Shown: positions 26,394-34,992 of the stretch, in pieces | Layout of the letters: every line of letters begins with the position of its first letter | Position numbering within the stretch: the first letter of the stretch is position 1 | Source: Marinoscillum furvescens DSM 4134 | Lineage (GTDB): Bacteria; Bacteroidota; Bacteroidia; Cytophagales; Cyclobacteriaceae | Assembly: GCF_003386095.1 (NCBI RefSeq) | Contig: NZ_QREG01000021.1 | Coordinates: forward strand, 1-64,000 | Direction of reading: 5' to 3' | Length of the DNA: 64,000 nucleotides | Notes under the pieces: generated by a model | The model's database searches: none | Seen by the model: the letters and a program-made list of their open reading frames with translations, nothing else | What the model was told of the DNA's origin: nothing | Position numbers and translations under genes: made by a program

Positions 26394-28489
26394 AAAAACC
26401 AAAGATTGTCTTTTCCAAATTCAGGTATTTCATTTCCATCAAAATGAGGGAGCATTTCTGCTACCATTTCAGGGTATTTGATGGTAACTGGTAAGTTCTG
26501 TTGTCTTACTGATTTCCAGTACATACGGCTGAATTGATATACCTGATCAATCAATTCTTTCACGGTCTTATATTCGTCTACCAATTCTTTTTCTGTACAA
26601 AAGATTTTCAGTTTTATCGGGAACGGAAAGCCGTCATGGAAGCTGTAGAATTTTGGGCTGTATCTTGTGTTGTTAAATAGCAGGAACTTGTTGTATCCAA
26701 CCTTTATGAAAGTGCCACTCATTGGCATAAGGTCTTTCCAACTGTTATCAAATGCAACAATGTCCGAGGATTCTGTCTTGTTGATGGAAACTATAAATAC
26801 TGGAATGTCTAAGCCAAGGTCTTTGAGGCCGTCTTCTATCGGTTGTAGTTCATCTTGCCTCATACTCTTGTAGAAGTGTATAACAAGGCGTTTGATGCCT
26901 GTATTTACATTTGCATACTCCTTTACTGCTCTGATAATTGAACCTGCTAACTCTTTTGTTTGGTCTTTTTGGAAGCACTCAAAACGGTTGAATTTCCCAT
27001 TATTAGCGAAGCTAAAAGCACTGCCAATGTATTGTATATCTACCTCTGAGTTTCTGAATGCTCCAATCCCTACAATCAATTCGTTCTTGAGCTTGGTATC
27101 CAGTTTCCACGGAATGCCGTTCAATTTGGCTAAAATGGCAATTGCAATATTTGGTAAGCTGTAATAGTACTTTTCATTAGTCATTACCTTTTCTCCATCA
27201 ATTACCTGTGAGGATACACCTTCCTTTAAAAGCAATTCTTTCAGCTTGTAGTATATCTTCCTTCTTGATTTGTCTGCTGAGTTCTTGGAGAATGGACTGA
27301 TATAAATGGCGATATACTGAATATCTGATTCAAAGTGTTTGTTGGTAACCGCTTCATAGATTTCTGGCCATGGATTGTCTCTGTCTTCAAATCTTATACT
27401 GAACCCTTTTTCAGTATGGTATGGCGTATGAATAAACTTGGTCAATCCTTTGAAGCCAAATTCTGATCCTTTGAAATAACCGTCCATCTTCTGAGCGATA
27501 TGTTGATCATCTTTATGGAAGATGAAAAAGAAGTGAATTTTAGAAGTAGAGCTGAAATCAAAGGGGCCATGCTCTTTCATTCCATCCATTGGCACAATGC
27601 CAGACTTCTGTTCACCGAATAAAAGGCGGTTACTGGAATTATTGACTGACCCGATATTGATTTTATTAACTGGTATGAATCCATTGGAGGTAATTGGAAT
27701 GATTGCTTTGAACTCCTCTGTATTCAGGTATTGATTGTAGAACTTGTCGATTCCCTCTCTAAACTTTTTGTACTTATTGGTTTTGTCCGGGGCTTCCGTT
27801 CCTTGCATTAATGCATCTCTGATTTCGAAATTCCATACTGGATACACCTTGTCATATTCTCGTTTACCGCTATCAGGTAACTCATCAAAACGGTACAGAC
27901 CCTTTTCATACACTACCCAATTAATATCTGTCGGTGATACATCCTCTAAAAGAGTGGAAACAGGAACTTTGAAGATTTTGGATTTACCTTCAAATGTCAC
28001 CAACAATTCAAGACTGTCGGAAACTGTCTTAAACTGTACTTTGAGTGAGAAGCGGTCGAATATCTTGTACTTGCCTGTGGTGTCTTGTTTGGCACTTGGA
28101 AGCCAAACTTCTGTATCACTTACAAAATTGGGCTTCACTAAAAATCCTTTCTCCTTGAAATGGCTATGAATGAGTGAATTGTAATATCTCTTTAGTACTG
28201 AAGTGGAAAAGGTAGAATTACGGATGGTATATGACCGTTCTTCTCCTTGCTCATTTGTCTTGGTTTCAAACTGCGGACTTGTTGGTTTTGATACGACTAA
28301 GAAATCTTCCTGCTCAACTGTAAATGAGGTGTAATAATGGTCTTGCTCTCCATACTTTTCAATGACCTCATCAGGCACTAAAGATTTGTAAATCCTTGTG
28401 AGGTTGTCTTGTTCCTGGTCAGTGAAGTAAAAGGTTTGCTCTTCCTGAGGGTGATTGAATGTGAGTATGTTGAAAGAGTGGCTGGCCAT
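26390..28489 (-). CDS. Prokaryotic Argonaute, long type, catalytic residues lost
   Basis: A 699-residue Argonaute. The N-terminal, PAZ-like and linker parts (about residues 1-300) are divergent, and a normal PAZ fold is not evident. The L2/MID start is RLLFGEQKSGIVPMDGMKEHGPF (about 285-310). The MID guide-5'-phosphate pocket is preserved: Tyr-Lys in YYKLKELLL (about 413-421), Gln in SSQVID (about 428) and Lys in AKLNGIPWKL (about 455). In PIWI the first catalytic Asp is Gly (VGIGAF, about 476) and the second is replaced (HFYKSM, about 538-543, in place of H-R-D-G), so slicing is not expected. The C-terminus has the family ending QVYQFSRMYWKSVRQQ...LPVTIKYPEMVAEML. It probably binds guides and recruits another activity. 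It lies 22 bases after an Xre gene and overlaps fur. Confidence 0.9.
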   Translation of the reverse strand: MASHSFNILTFNHPQEEQTFYFTDQEQDNLTRIYKSLVPDEVIEKYGEQDHYYTSFTVEQEDFLVVSKPTSPQFETKTNEQGEERSYTIRNSTFSTSVLKRYYNSLIHSHFKEKGFLVKPNFVSDTEVWLPSAKQDTTGKYKIFDRFSLKVQFKTVSDSLELLVTFEGKSKIFKVPVSTLLEDVSPTDINWVVYEKGLYRFDELPDSGKREYDKVYPVWNFEIRDALMQGTEAPDKTNKYKKFREGIDKFYNQYLNTEEFKAIIPITSNGFIPVNKINIGSVNNSSNRLLFGEQKSGIVPMDGMKEHGPFDFSSTSKIHFFFIFHKDDQHIAQKMDGYFKGSEFGFKGLTKFIHTPYHTEKGFSIRFEDRDNPWPEIYEAVTNKHFESDIQYIAIYISPFSKNSADKSRRKIYYKLKELLLKEGVSSQVIDGEKVMTNEKYYYSLPNIAIAILAKLNGIPWKLDTKLKNELIVGIGAFRNSEVDIQYIGSAFSFANNGKFNRFECFQKDQTKELAGSIIRAVKEYANVNTGIKRLVIHFYKSMRQDELQPIEDGLKDLGLDIPVFIVSINKTESSDIVAFDNSWKDLMPMSGTFIKVGYNKFLLFNNTRYSPKFYSFHDGFPFPIKLKIFCTEKELVDEYKTVKELIDQVYQFSRMYWKSVRQQNLPVTIKYPEMVAEMLPHFDGNEIPEFGKDNLWFL

Positions 28490-28511
28490 AAAAGTTTACT
28501 GTTTAGTTAGT

Positions 28512-28802
28512 TCATTTTTTCAGTTGTAATTTTTTTAATGCCAGTTCTACAATTTCCTCAGCTAGCGGTTCTTTGATTAAATCGGATGCAATTTTTTCAC
28601 TATAAGCCTGAATGAGCAGTTCACCTTCAGAAACCTTTAAAATCAAAGCGAGTTTTTCGATTTGTTCTCTCGTAGGGAGTCTGTCGCCATTCTCAAACTT
28701 GCTTATCATAGAGGTGTCTACATCTGTAGCTGCTGCGACTTGTCGCATTAATAGCCCTTGTTTAGATCTTAATGTTTTCAGTTTAGTACCGAAACTTTCC
28801 AT
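28512..28802 (-). CDS. Xre-family HTH regulator upstream of the Argonaute
   Basis: A 96-residue protein with a Cro/C1-type HTH at about residues 8-60 (LKTLRSKQGLLMRQVAAATDVDTSMISKFENG, in pieces), of the subtype commonly found before restriction-modification and defence genes in Bacteroidota. A helical tail follows (about 70-96). The ATG at 28802 is chosen over the longer frame (28835) because the promoter-like elements lie between them. The Argonaute gene follows after 22 bases, so the two should be co-transcribed, with Xre as autoregulator. Whether it contributes to defence beyond regulation is unknown. Confidence 0.82.
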   Translation of the reverse strand: MESFGTKLKTLRSKQGLLMRQVAAATDVDTSMISKFENGDRLPTREQIEKLALILKVSEGELLIQAYSEKIASDLIKEPLAEEIVELALKKLQLKK

Positions 28803-28803
28803 G

Positions 28804-28839
28804 TTGGCAATATAAAACTTGACAAATAATGCCAAATAT
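28804..28839 (-). promoter_or_regulatory. Promoter and probable Xre operator of the xre-argonaute operon
   Basis: On the minus strand TTTG, an 18-base spacer and TATATTGC resemble the Bacteroidota -33/-7 elements and end about five bases from the ATG, so the message would be nearly leaderless. Overlapping it is a TTGACA-N5-TGCCAA dyad (28819-28835) and a third half-site TTGGCA (28804-28809). A repressor bound here would block the promoter. Confidence 0.5.
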
Positions 28840-28921
28840 AGGAAAACAAAAGAAGAAATAAAGTAGGAATGAATATGAATTTAATGTTTCAGGAGTTTAA
28901 GGAAATAGAGGATACCAAGGA

Positions 28922-30739
28922 TTAACTTTCCTTAGTATCCTTAACTTCCTCATTTTCCTCAATCGAGGTGTTTAGGTAGTTGTCCTGAGACTCACGGTGA
29001 AGCAGACCTGATTTGCAGAAGTCAGTGATATAGCCCTCTGATGTTTTGTTTGGAATGTTCAAAGCTGTAGCCACTTCAAGATACTTTTGTCGGTTGAAGT
29101 GCTTGGGCAGCTTGTTCAAGAATTTCTCTTTCCTGTTTAATCGAGTAGGTTTCTGAACGTCTTCTGGTAGTTCTGCAAATACTTTACTCGAATGCTTTAC
29201 CAATACTTTGACCATAGCAAGCGAAGCTTGAAAGTCTCTTTCTTCACAAATCATCTTTGATGATGTTTCGCCTGTTTCCATGATCCGCAAAGCGGAGAAT
29301 ATCATGCAGAAACGATAGGCAATCAATCCTAATCTTCGGATGGTTGCCATATAGTCGATACCCTGAATGCTCATGTACTTTTCTTGTATCTGACCAAAGA
29401 ACTGATTGAACTGGTCTTGCTGGTCAGCGGTGAGAAAGAATTGAACATCCTGTCCAGCTTTTAATGAACTGTAAAGATTGAAAAACTCATTACCTAAAGC
29501 ATCAAAGTAGTCGTCTAATCCATTGGTAGTTTGCGAAGCAAATACATTCTTCCACACTGGCCGAACATTCATGTAATAGAATATGAAACGGCTGAATAAG
29601 CCGTTTTCTGCATTCGGGATTAAGGCCGCTACTTGCTTGGGTGTACCTGACAAGACAGTAGAAAGGCAAGGGCTTTCTATGTCCACATATTCACGGTCTG
29701 TCCTGCGATAGTAGGAAATGGTTTCATGGTGAAAGGCTTTTCTAAAGCCGTCACTATAGTTACCGTAATCGCTCTTAAAAGCATGTGCAAGTGTGTCACC
29801 CTCAGTTTCAAATATCAGTCCTTTACCATCACTATCACCTAATAATTGATAAGCTCCTGTGGAGCTGTTATTGGCAGGGATAAAGAGCATCTTTTCGGGT
29901 GGCTTCTCGGGTTTCTCTATTCCTTCAACTTTTCCTTTGTTGGCGTTGTATTCAGCCAATTCCAGTTCGTAATGTTGCTTGTGGAGTTTTGCTTGTTCCC
30001 GAAACTCTTTGTGTACTGGATTCACTAATTGACGACAATGCACCAAACGACCTTTACCTGCTGAGGCTTGGGCAGTAATGAATAGAAACAGATTGGAGTA
30101 GACACGCTTGCCATCATAGATTCCTGACACTTTGGGTAAACAGGCACTAATAGCCACTAAGGAGCCAAGGAGTAGAATATCCCTTTCTTCATTGGAAGTG
30201 GCTATCTGTATTACCTTTTGCAAAAACTCAGGAAGTTCAGGAAACAAGGAATTTGGGAATGTTGGCATTAAATCCGGTTCTTTTTTGTTTTCTGCCTGAG
30301 TGTTGAGATTCTTGCTTTGGTATTCAGACTTGCTTGCAGGGCTGTAGTCCTGTCGTTCCTGCTTTGGTGTAGCCAAAGGAATGCCCGCTTGTTTGGCATG
30401 AAAAAAGAAGGTTTTCAGGGAAACTCCCTGACCTCTTGCCTTCATGCAATTATCAAACTGCTTGTCGCATTCCAGTGTGGAATACTCAGGATGATATTGA
30501 CTAACACGGTGAAACAGGTTTCTACCTGTCTCACCAAACTCATCCGCAAAGGCAAAGCCGATGTTTACCCAATCACTGTAAGCGGAGGTAATATCTATAC
30601 GGCTGGCCTCAATGCCTTTAATGATTCGTTCAACTTCTTCGAGTTGTGTAGTTGTATTGTAATTGCTTTGCTCTGTAACTTTTACTTGTTGGTCTGGCTT
30701 ATCAAGCCATTCCAGCGGATTGAATGTTTTTCGCTCCAT
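28922..30739 (-). CDS. PriCT-2/DUF3987 primase-helicase-type protein
   Basis: A 605-residue protein. Residues about 30-125 are a PriCT-2-like domain (SAYSDWVNIGFAFADEFGE, then CDKQFDNCMK). Residues about 165-560 are a DUF3987 helicase-like domain with NNSSTGAYQLLGDSDGKGL and FETEGDTLAHAFKSDYG in place of clean Walker motifs. The C-terminus has a small HTH-like part ending in an acidic tail. DUF3987 proteins are typical replication or mobilisation accessory proteins of Bacteroidota integrative elements. It lies 3 bases after the BT4734-like gene; the pair probably acts on single-stranded element DNA. Confidence 0.78.
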   Translation of the reverse strand: MERKTFNPLEWLDKPDQQVKVTEQSNYNTTTQLEEVERIIKGIEASRIDITSAYSDWVNIGFAFADEFGETGRNLFHRVSQYHPEYSTLECDKQFDNCMKARGQGVSLKTFFFHAKQAGIPLATPKQERQDYSPASKSEYQSKNLNTQAENKKEPDLMPTFPNSLFPELPEFLQKVIQIATSNEERDILLLGSLVAISACLPKVSGIYDGKRVYSNLFLFITAQASAGKGRLVHCRQLVNPVHKEFREQAKLHKQHYELELAEYNANKGKVEGIEKPEKPPEKMLFIPANNSSTGAYQLLGDSDGKGLIFETEGDTLAHAFKSDYGNYSDGFRKAFHHETISYYRRTDREYVDIESPCLSTVLSGTPKQVAALIPNAENGLFSRFIFYYMNVRPVWKNVFASQTTNGLDDYFDALGNEFFNLYSSLKAGQDVQFFLTADQQDQFNQFFGQIQEKYMSIQGIDYMATIRRLGLIAYRFCMIFSALRIMETGETSSKMICEERDFQASLAMVKVLVKHSSKVFAELPEDVQKPTRLNRKEKFLNKLPKHFNRQKYLEVATALNIPNKTSEGYITDFCKSGLLHRESQDNYLNTSIEENEEVKDTKES

Positions 30740-30742
30740 AAC

Positions 30743-31663
30743 CTATATGTATTTAGGGTTGATGAATATGTCTGTATCATGCGGAAGGAAACATGCTCTT
30801 GAAATGTCCTTTCCTGATTGGTCTACTTCAATCTGGTAGGTGTGGGAAACGTAGTTTGCCACTGCCTTGAAATAGTCCTGGTGTTTTGCCTGTGTCAAGT
30901 CAATCGGTATTACCCATTTTAATCCATCACCTGAAGGAGACACAAACAGTAGCTCTGTTTCAAAATAATGGTCATTGAGTAATGATTGCTTGAGTGTTGG
31001 GATGTCCTCAATGTGGTCAAAATCGATTGTGAGCAAACCTGAGTGTCTTTGGAGGTTTGCATCATTCCGTTTAGAGAATGAGCCTGAGAAGGTCACATAA
31101 TCGAAATTTTGAGCCTTGTACTTTCGGGCATCCTTTGGCTCGGAGATATTGCGAAGTGTACTTGTACACGTAGCAAAATCATTGCCTTTGATGAGGTGGT
31201 ACACCTCAATCAAGGAGACTTGGCGACTTGGTTTCACATTAGAAACAGGCTTTTTGAAATAGCTGAATACTGGCGGTGTAGGCTTTTGAATTTCAGGAAT
31301 AGCAACCGCAGGTTGCGTTTCCTCTTGATGATAAAAACCTCTTTCCTTGCCAATTCTCAGGTATAGTTCTTCATTGATCTTATCGAGAAGGGCTTGCCCT
31401 TCGAGGCTGAAATGCAATGAAGCAAAATCAAAGCCATTGCCCTGTGCAATGGCTTCTTCTGTATCTGTGTGTGTAGCAATGCCGTCAACTACTTTAACCA
31501 TCAATGTGGGCTTGTCCGCATTGAATGGATTCTTAGCAGGTTTGCAGTCCCGTCCCGAAAGGGATAGGACTGTTTCACCCTGATAGTAGTGGCGTAACAC
31601 ATGGGCATAGATATTCAAGCCGTAATGTGTCTTTCTCAAAATGGCTTCTCTACTGATCTCCAT
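30743..31663 (-). CDS. BT4734/VirE N-terminal domain protein
   Basis: A 306-residue protein. The ATG at 31663 is chosen because it overlaps the upstream HTH gene by 14 bases; the longer frame to 31768 has an unusual N-terminus. The C-terminal half (about residues 130-300) has the BT4734/VirE-N signature: GLLTIDFDHIEDI, then ELLFVSPSGDGLKWVIPI, and CFLPHDTDIFINP, a primase-polymerase-like fold with acidic metal-binding residues (DFDH). The N-terminal part is a smaller alpha/beta region. Together with the DUF3987 protein it forms the common two-gene replication/primase module of Bacteroidota elements. Confidence 0.78.
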   Translation of the reverse strand: MEISREAILRKTHYGLNIYAHVLRHYYQGETVLSLSGRDCKPAKNPFNADKPTLMVKVVDGIATHTDTEEAIAQGNGFDFASLHFSLEGQALLDKINEELYLRIGKERGFYHQEETQPAVAIPEIQKPTPPVFSYFKKPVSNVKPSRQVSLIEVYHLIKGNDFATCTSTLRNISEPKDARKYKAQNFDYVTFSGSFSKRNDANLQRHSGLLTIDFDHIEDIPTLKQSLLNDHYFETELLFVSPSGDGLKWVIPIDLTQAKHQDYFKAVANYVSHTYQIEVDQSGKDISRACFLPHDTDIFINPKYI

Positions 31664-31946
31664 AATGCTTTGATTTTGAAGGTGAGTAGTTGGATTCCAG
31701 TAAAGCTTCCATATCAGAAACTTTGTAATAGAACTTGCCATTGATTCGGCTGTAGGGAAGAACCCCACTATCCCGAAGGGATTGAAGGGTTCTTTTGCTA
31801 ATATGCAGCGTTTGCATCACTACCTGTCCGTCAATCCATTCATCACTGAATTGCTCCAATCGTGACTTATGGAAATTGAGGAGGTAGGCTTTGATTGTTT
31901 TGATGTCCTGTGCAAGTGTCAGGAGCATATCGAATACCTCTGTCAT
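31650..31946 (-). CDS. HTH_17 DNA-binding protein (excisionase-type) 2
   Basis: A 98-residue protein; the ATG at 31946 overlaps the stop of the upstream HTH gene (ATGA at 31943-31946), which rules out the longer frame to 32150. An N-terminal helical region is followed by a MerR-like/HTH_17 fold at about residues 40-88: VVMQTLHISKRTLQSLRDSGVLPYSRINGKFYY (in pieces). Paired HTH_17 proteins of this kind are standard in CTnDOT-like and related Bacteroidota elements, where they act in excision or activation of element genes. The function here is inferred from family and position. Confidence 0.75.
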   Translation of the reverse strand: MTEVFDMLLTLAQDIKTIKAYLLNFHKSRLEQFSDEWIDGQVVMQTLHISKRTLQSLRDSGVLPYSRINGKFYYKVSDMEALLESNYSPSKSKHYGDQ

Positions 31947-32242
31947 AGCTTTACCCTCCCTTTCTTGATTAGGTAATCCGCAGCTCTGCGGTCTATTTCT
32001 TCCTGAGTAGAATTGCGGTTGCGAAGCAACCAGCTTTCTAACTCCGTTCTCTTGAAATAGAGCTTCTTTCCGTTTGGCTTGTAGTGTGGAATATTGCCTC
32101 CACTTGTCAACTTGTACAAGTGTGACTGTGAAAGCTCCAAGTACTGGCAAGCCTCATTGAAGTTTAAAACTTCTTTCGTGTAAATCCCCTGGCTCTCAAT
32201 TAGGCGTTGGAGATTTTCAAGACGTTCAATTATTTCGTCCAT
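31943..32242 (-). CDS. HTH_17 DNA-binding protein (excisionase-type) 1
   Basis: A 99-residue protein with LNFNEACQYLELSQSHLYKLTSGGNIPHYKPNGKKLYFKRTELESWL (in pieces, about residues 25-72), the typical HTH_17 fold of recombination directionality factors. An N-terminal coiled region and a basic C-terminus (RAADYLIKKGRVKL) flank it. It is the first gene of a tight run: HTH_17-1, HTH_17-2, BT4734-like, DUF3987, all overlapping or within 3 bases. The run begins after a 231-base gap from the RteC-like gene. Confidence 0.8.
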   Translation of the reverse strand: MDEIIERLENLQRLIESQGIYTKEVLNFNEACQYLELSQSHLYKLTSGGNIPHYKPNGKKLYFKRTELESWLLRNRNSTQEEIDRRAADYLIKKGRVKL

Positions 32243-32381
32243 CTTAAATCGTATTAAGAATTAATGAATGGACTCTTGGCCAAAAGTCATATCCGATTGT
32301 CGAATACGATGCTAAAGTATGAGGCTAAAAGGGGCGTTATGAGGCTCTAAAGTATGGTGCAGTGTAGAGTGCAGAGTGCAG

Positions 32382-32409
32382 AGTGGGCTGTAAAAATTGA
32401 TAGCCCACT
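32382..32409. terminator. Hairpin downstream of the RteC-like gene
   Basis: AGTGGGCT at 32382-32389 and AGCCCACT at 32402-32409 form a perfect 8-bp stem with a 12-base loop, followed by TTTT on the plus strand. It lies 65 bases past the RteC-like stop. The minus-strand side lacks a good T-run, so termination in that direction is uncertain. Around it are short GTGCAGAGTG tandem copies (about 32358-32386, again near 32463). The rest of the 32243-32473 gap shows nothing clear. Confidence 0.4.
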
Positions 32410-32473
32410 TTTAAGGTAAAAGAGGACTAAACAAAAACAGAAAAAAGATAAAAGGAGTATAGTGCAGAGTGGA

Positions 32474-33490
32474 CTATATCAGGTGCGAAACTGCCTTTTC
32501 TATTTTATCTCCTGTCAGGTTCGGTCTTTTTAAAGACCTGAACTTTGACCTGTCAAAGGAATTTCCATCAGTATCAACGAAGCATAGGCAAGTCACTTCC
32601 CATTGCTTTTGCTTTAGATCATCCACCAACTTATACTCTGAGTATATCAGCTTAATGAAATAGAATAGCTCGCTGATATTTCCTGTCCATTCTATAGGTG
32701 TTTTGATTTCACCTCCTGAGAATACCTTTTTGAAGTTGAGTAGGGTTGTGGATTTGCTAATGAAATGATTCAGCTTTAGACTATCCCATAGATCGGTCAA
32801 TTTATCTGGGTTGGTGGGTAACTGTTTGTAGGTAAATGAATGAAATGAATTTACCGTTGCTGTGGATTCCGTTTTGGCTGCTGGTACTGGTTTGGATTCA
32901 ACTTCAATTACTTGAACTGGTTTCAAGAAATGGTTGTCCGGGATAGGTTCTAAAAGTAGTTGGCTGTAAAAGTCCTCCAGTATGAATTGATCATCTATCC
33001 AAGTGCTGAAAGCATTTTGGATTTCTAAGTAAAGCTGCATGTATGCAAGCTTTAGAAGCTGTACGATGAATGTGTTTGCCTTGTGGGTTTGGTCTAATTC
33101 AAAGGATGTTTTTTTAGGATCTATGTACGTCAGTGCATAGTCCTTTTCTTTAATGAGTTTTCCAAGGTCTTTTAAGCGGGTTTTAATCCGCTTGTTGAGT
33201 GTGTCTTCAAGCCAATACTTGATTAAGTTTTCGTTGTTGTCCTCCTTGATCAGTTCCACAAGCCTGACACATTCTGATTTGACATTATTTAATATCAGTT
33301 TGGAATAGTACTTTGTTTTGTGATCGAATGGCCTGTGAAAGCTGATTTCATATTTGAATTGAAAATCTGTGGAGGCTTCCTTTACGCTACTGAGTTTGGA
33401 AGCATACTTTTGATCAAGGCTGTTTTTTCCTAACCAAGGGCGAAGCTCTTGGTACAGGATGTCGTCAAGTAATTTGGTTTGATTGCTCAT
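32474..33490 (-). CDS. RteC-like protein
   Basis: A 338-residue, largely helical protein resembling RteC of Bacteroidota conjugative transposons. It has KYEISFHRPFDHKTKYY near residues 50-65, FIVQLLKLAYMQLYLEIQNAF (about 136-156), and a C-terminal part FTYKQLPTNPDKLTDLW...SELFYFIKLIYSEYKLV...KWEVTCLCFV typical of the family. In CTnDOT, RteC activates the excision operon. Its ATG overlaps the recombinase stop (ATGA at 33487-33490), so here it is made together with the integrase rather than with a two-component system. RteA/RteB are absent. Confidence 0.7.
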   Translation of the reverse strand: MSNQTKLLDDILYQELRPWLGKNSLDQKYASKLSSVKEASTDFQFKYEISFHRPFDHKTKYYSKLILNNVKSECVRLVELIKEDNNENLIKYWLEDTLNKRIKTRLKDLGKLIKEKDYALTYIDPKKTSFELDQTHKANTFIVQLLKLAYMQLYLEIQNAFSTWIDDQFILEDFYSQLLLEPIPDNHFLKPVQVIEVESKPVPAAKTESTATVNSFHSFTYKQLPTNPDKLTDLWDSLKLNHFISKSTTLLNFKKVFSGGEIKTPIEWTGNISELFYFIKLIYSEYKLVDDLKQKQWEVTCLCFVDTDGNSFDRSKFRSLKRPNLTGDKIEKAVSHLI

Positions 33491-34581
33491 AGGTCAAGTT
33501 TGATTTTGTTGGCTGCTTCCTGTTTCTTTTCATCTATGATTTTCGCATAGACTTGGGTGGTCTTCAATTCCTTATGGCCTAAGAGCTTTGAGACTGTGTA
33601 AATATCAGTTCCTGCCGTAAGCTGCAAAGTGGCATAGGTATGACGGGCACAATGGAAAGTGATGGTTTTGGAGATACCAGCTTTCATCATCCATTGTTGC
33701 AATTTCAGGTTATGCCATGCAGAGTATTTCAATCCTTTGAATACTCGCTCTTCTGGAGCTTGCCTTTCACCGAGCAAGCCAAAGGCTTGTTCTGAAATAG
33801 GGAGGGTTTCTGCTCCCTTGGTTTTCTTTTGTCTGAATCGGATGTAATACCCGTTATCATTTGAGTGCTGCACCTCTGACCAGAGTAGCTTATTAATGTC
33901 TGACCACCTCAGACCTGTAAGGCATGAAAATATGAATGCCGTTTTCATCTGAGGTATTTCACATTCCGTATTGGCTGCTGCTTGAAGTTCCTCCAAAGTC
34001 AGAAATTCTCTTTCAGGTTCACCTTGTTTAAAGGCGTTAACTCCTTCACTTGGGTTGGTAGGTAGAATGCCGTCTTTCACTGCTTGCTTTAAAGCTGCTC
34101 GCAGCTTGTTAAAGTAGGAGTACTTAGAATTTTGAGATAGTTTCTGGTCACCATGTGCAATAGCCTTCTTATCAAGGTAGTATTTGAAATCCTGAATAAA
34201 CTGTCGGTCAATATCTGAGAAGGATACCTCATAGGAACAGAAAGCCTTTAGATGTTTCAGCATACTTGTCCAATTGCCGTAATTGCCTGGACTGTCTTGT
34301 CTCTGGTTGGCAAGTAGCTCAATATATGCAAGGAAGCTGCCTTTTAATTTCTCATTGTCTCGGAATCCATAAACACCGTTTTGGATTTCGATTTGTCGCT
34401 GTGCTCTAATAGTCTCAGCTAATTGAAGGGTCTTTTTATTGACTTCCTTTTCTTCCTTGGTTTTGGCATTAGGAGAAAGGTATAATTTGAGGTATTCGGT
34501 TTTCCTTTTCCCTTTGTGGTAGTAGTCGAGGTATAGACTGGTCTTGCCACCTTGATTGCGTTTTCTTAGTGTTACTTTCAT
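33487..34581 (-). CDS. Tyrosine recombinase (integrase)
   Basis: A 364-residue site-specific recombinase. Residues about 1-90 are the arm-binding domain typical of Bacteroidota integrases ([20 protein letters not shown], in pieces). The core-binding SAM-like domain follows at about 95-195. The catalytic domain has the first Arg in [13 protein letters not shown] (about 225), then [12 protein letters not shown] (about 308-319, His-x-x-Arg), [15 protein letters not shown] with the nucleophilic Tyr (about 345). It sits next to mnmE and is the likely enzyme that joined the element at its 3' end. ATGA overlaps link it to the gene on either side. Confidence 0.9.
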   Translation of the reverse strand: MKVTLRKRNQGGKTSLYLDYYHKGKRKTEYLKLYLSPNAKTKEEKEVNKKTLQLAETIRAQRQIEIQNGVYGFRDNEKLKGSFLAYIELLANQRQDSPGNYGNWTSMLKHLKAFCSYEVSFSDIDRQFIQDFKYYLDKKAIAHGDQKLSQNSKYSYFNKLRAALKQAVKDGILPTNPSEGVNAFKQGEPEREFLTLEELQAAANTECEIPQMKTAFIFSCLTGLRWSDINKLLWSEVQHSNDNGYYIRFRQKKTKGAETLPISEQAFGLLGERQAPEERVFKGLKYSAWHNLKLQQWMMKAGISKTITFHCARHTYATLQLTAGTDIYTVSKLLGHKELKTTQVYAKIIDEKKQEAANKIKLDL

Positions 34582-34931
34582 GCCTGAAACAGTTTTTCGA
34601 TTTCTTCTCTCTTGATGATGGTACGGCTACCAATTTTCGCAGCTTGAATTTTTCCGTTCTTGATCTGACGGTACAGAGTCATTCTACTTGCTCCAAGTAG
34701 TTTGCAGGTTTCGGCAATACTTAGAAAGTCTTTGTCTTTGACTTGCTCCTGATTGTATTCTTGTTTCTGTACCGCAGTAGGGGCAATCTCCTGCACCTTC
34801 TGGTCTCTCTTGCGTTTCTTGTAGGCACGCTTGGCACAGTTATCACCACAAAATTTGGTCACAGTTGTCTTTGCGATAAACTCAGTACCGCAATGCTGAC
34901 AGATTTTGGGAACTCGAATGTTGCTGCTCAT
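34578..34931 (-). CDS. Zinc-ribbon plus HTH_17 protein, integrase-linked
   Basis: A 117-residue protein with an N-terminal zinc ribbon (ICQHCGTEF ... [12 protein letters not shown], about residues 10-36) and a basic linker. A C-terminal HTH_17 domain follows ([25 protein letters not shown], in pieces, about 68-112). It resembles excisionase-like proteins that adjoin integrases in Bacteroidota elements. It heads the coupled chain with the integrase and RteC-like genes. The zinc ribbon plus HTH may bind the repeats just upstream (34957-34992) and autoregulate, or act as the recombination directionality factor. Confidence 0.78.
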   Translation of the reverse strand: MSSNIRVPKICQHCGTEFIAKTTVTKFCGDNCAKRAYKKRKRDQKVQEIAPTAVQKQEYNQEQVKDKDFLSIAETCKLLGASRMTLYRQIKNGKIQAAKIGSRTIIKREEIEKLFQA

Positions 34932-34956
34932 GGTGTTTCCTTTTTGGGCTTGTTTC

Positions 34957-34992
34957 TGTATCAGAGTGTATCCCTTTGTATCAGGATGTATC
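34957..34992. repeat. Two 16-bp direct repeats at the integrase end
   Basis: TGTATCAGAGTGTATC at 34957-34972 and TGTATCAGGATGTATC at 34977-34992 repeat with a 20-base period, each containing two TGTATC half-sites, followed by a partial TGTATG. They lie 26 bases upstream of the zinc-ribbon/HTH gene and about 180 bases from the attachment site. Candidates are integrase arm sites or an operator. Confidence 0.6.

Noticed and set aside
26390-28489. PIWI-RE or short Argonaute with an APAZ partner
   Set aside because: The length of 699 residues, a MID domain with the Tyr-Lys/Gln/Lys pocket and no separate APAZ gene fit a long Argonaute better.
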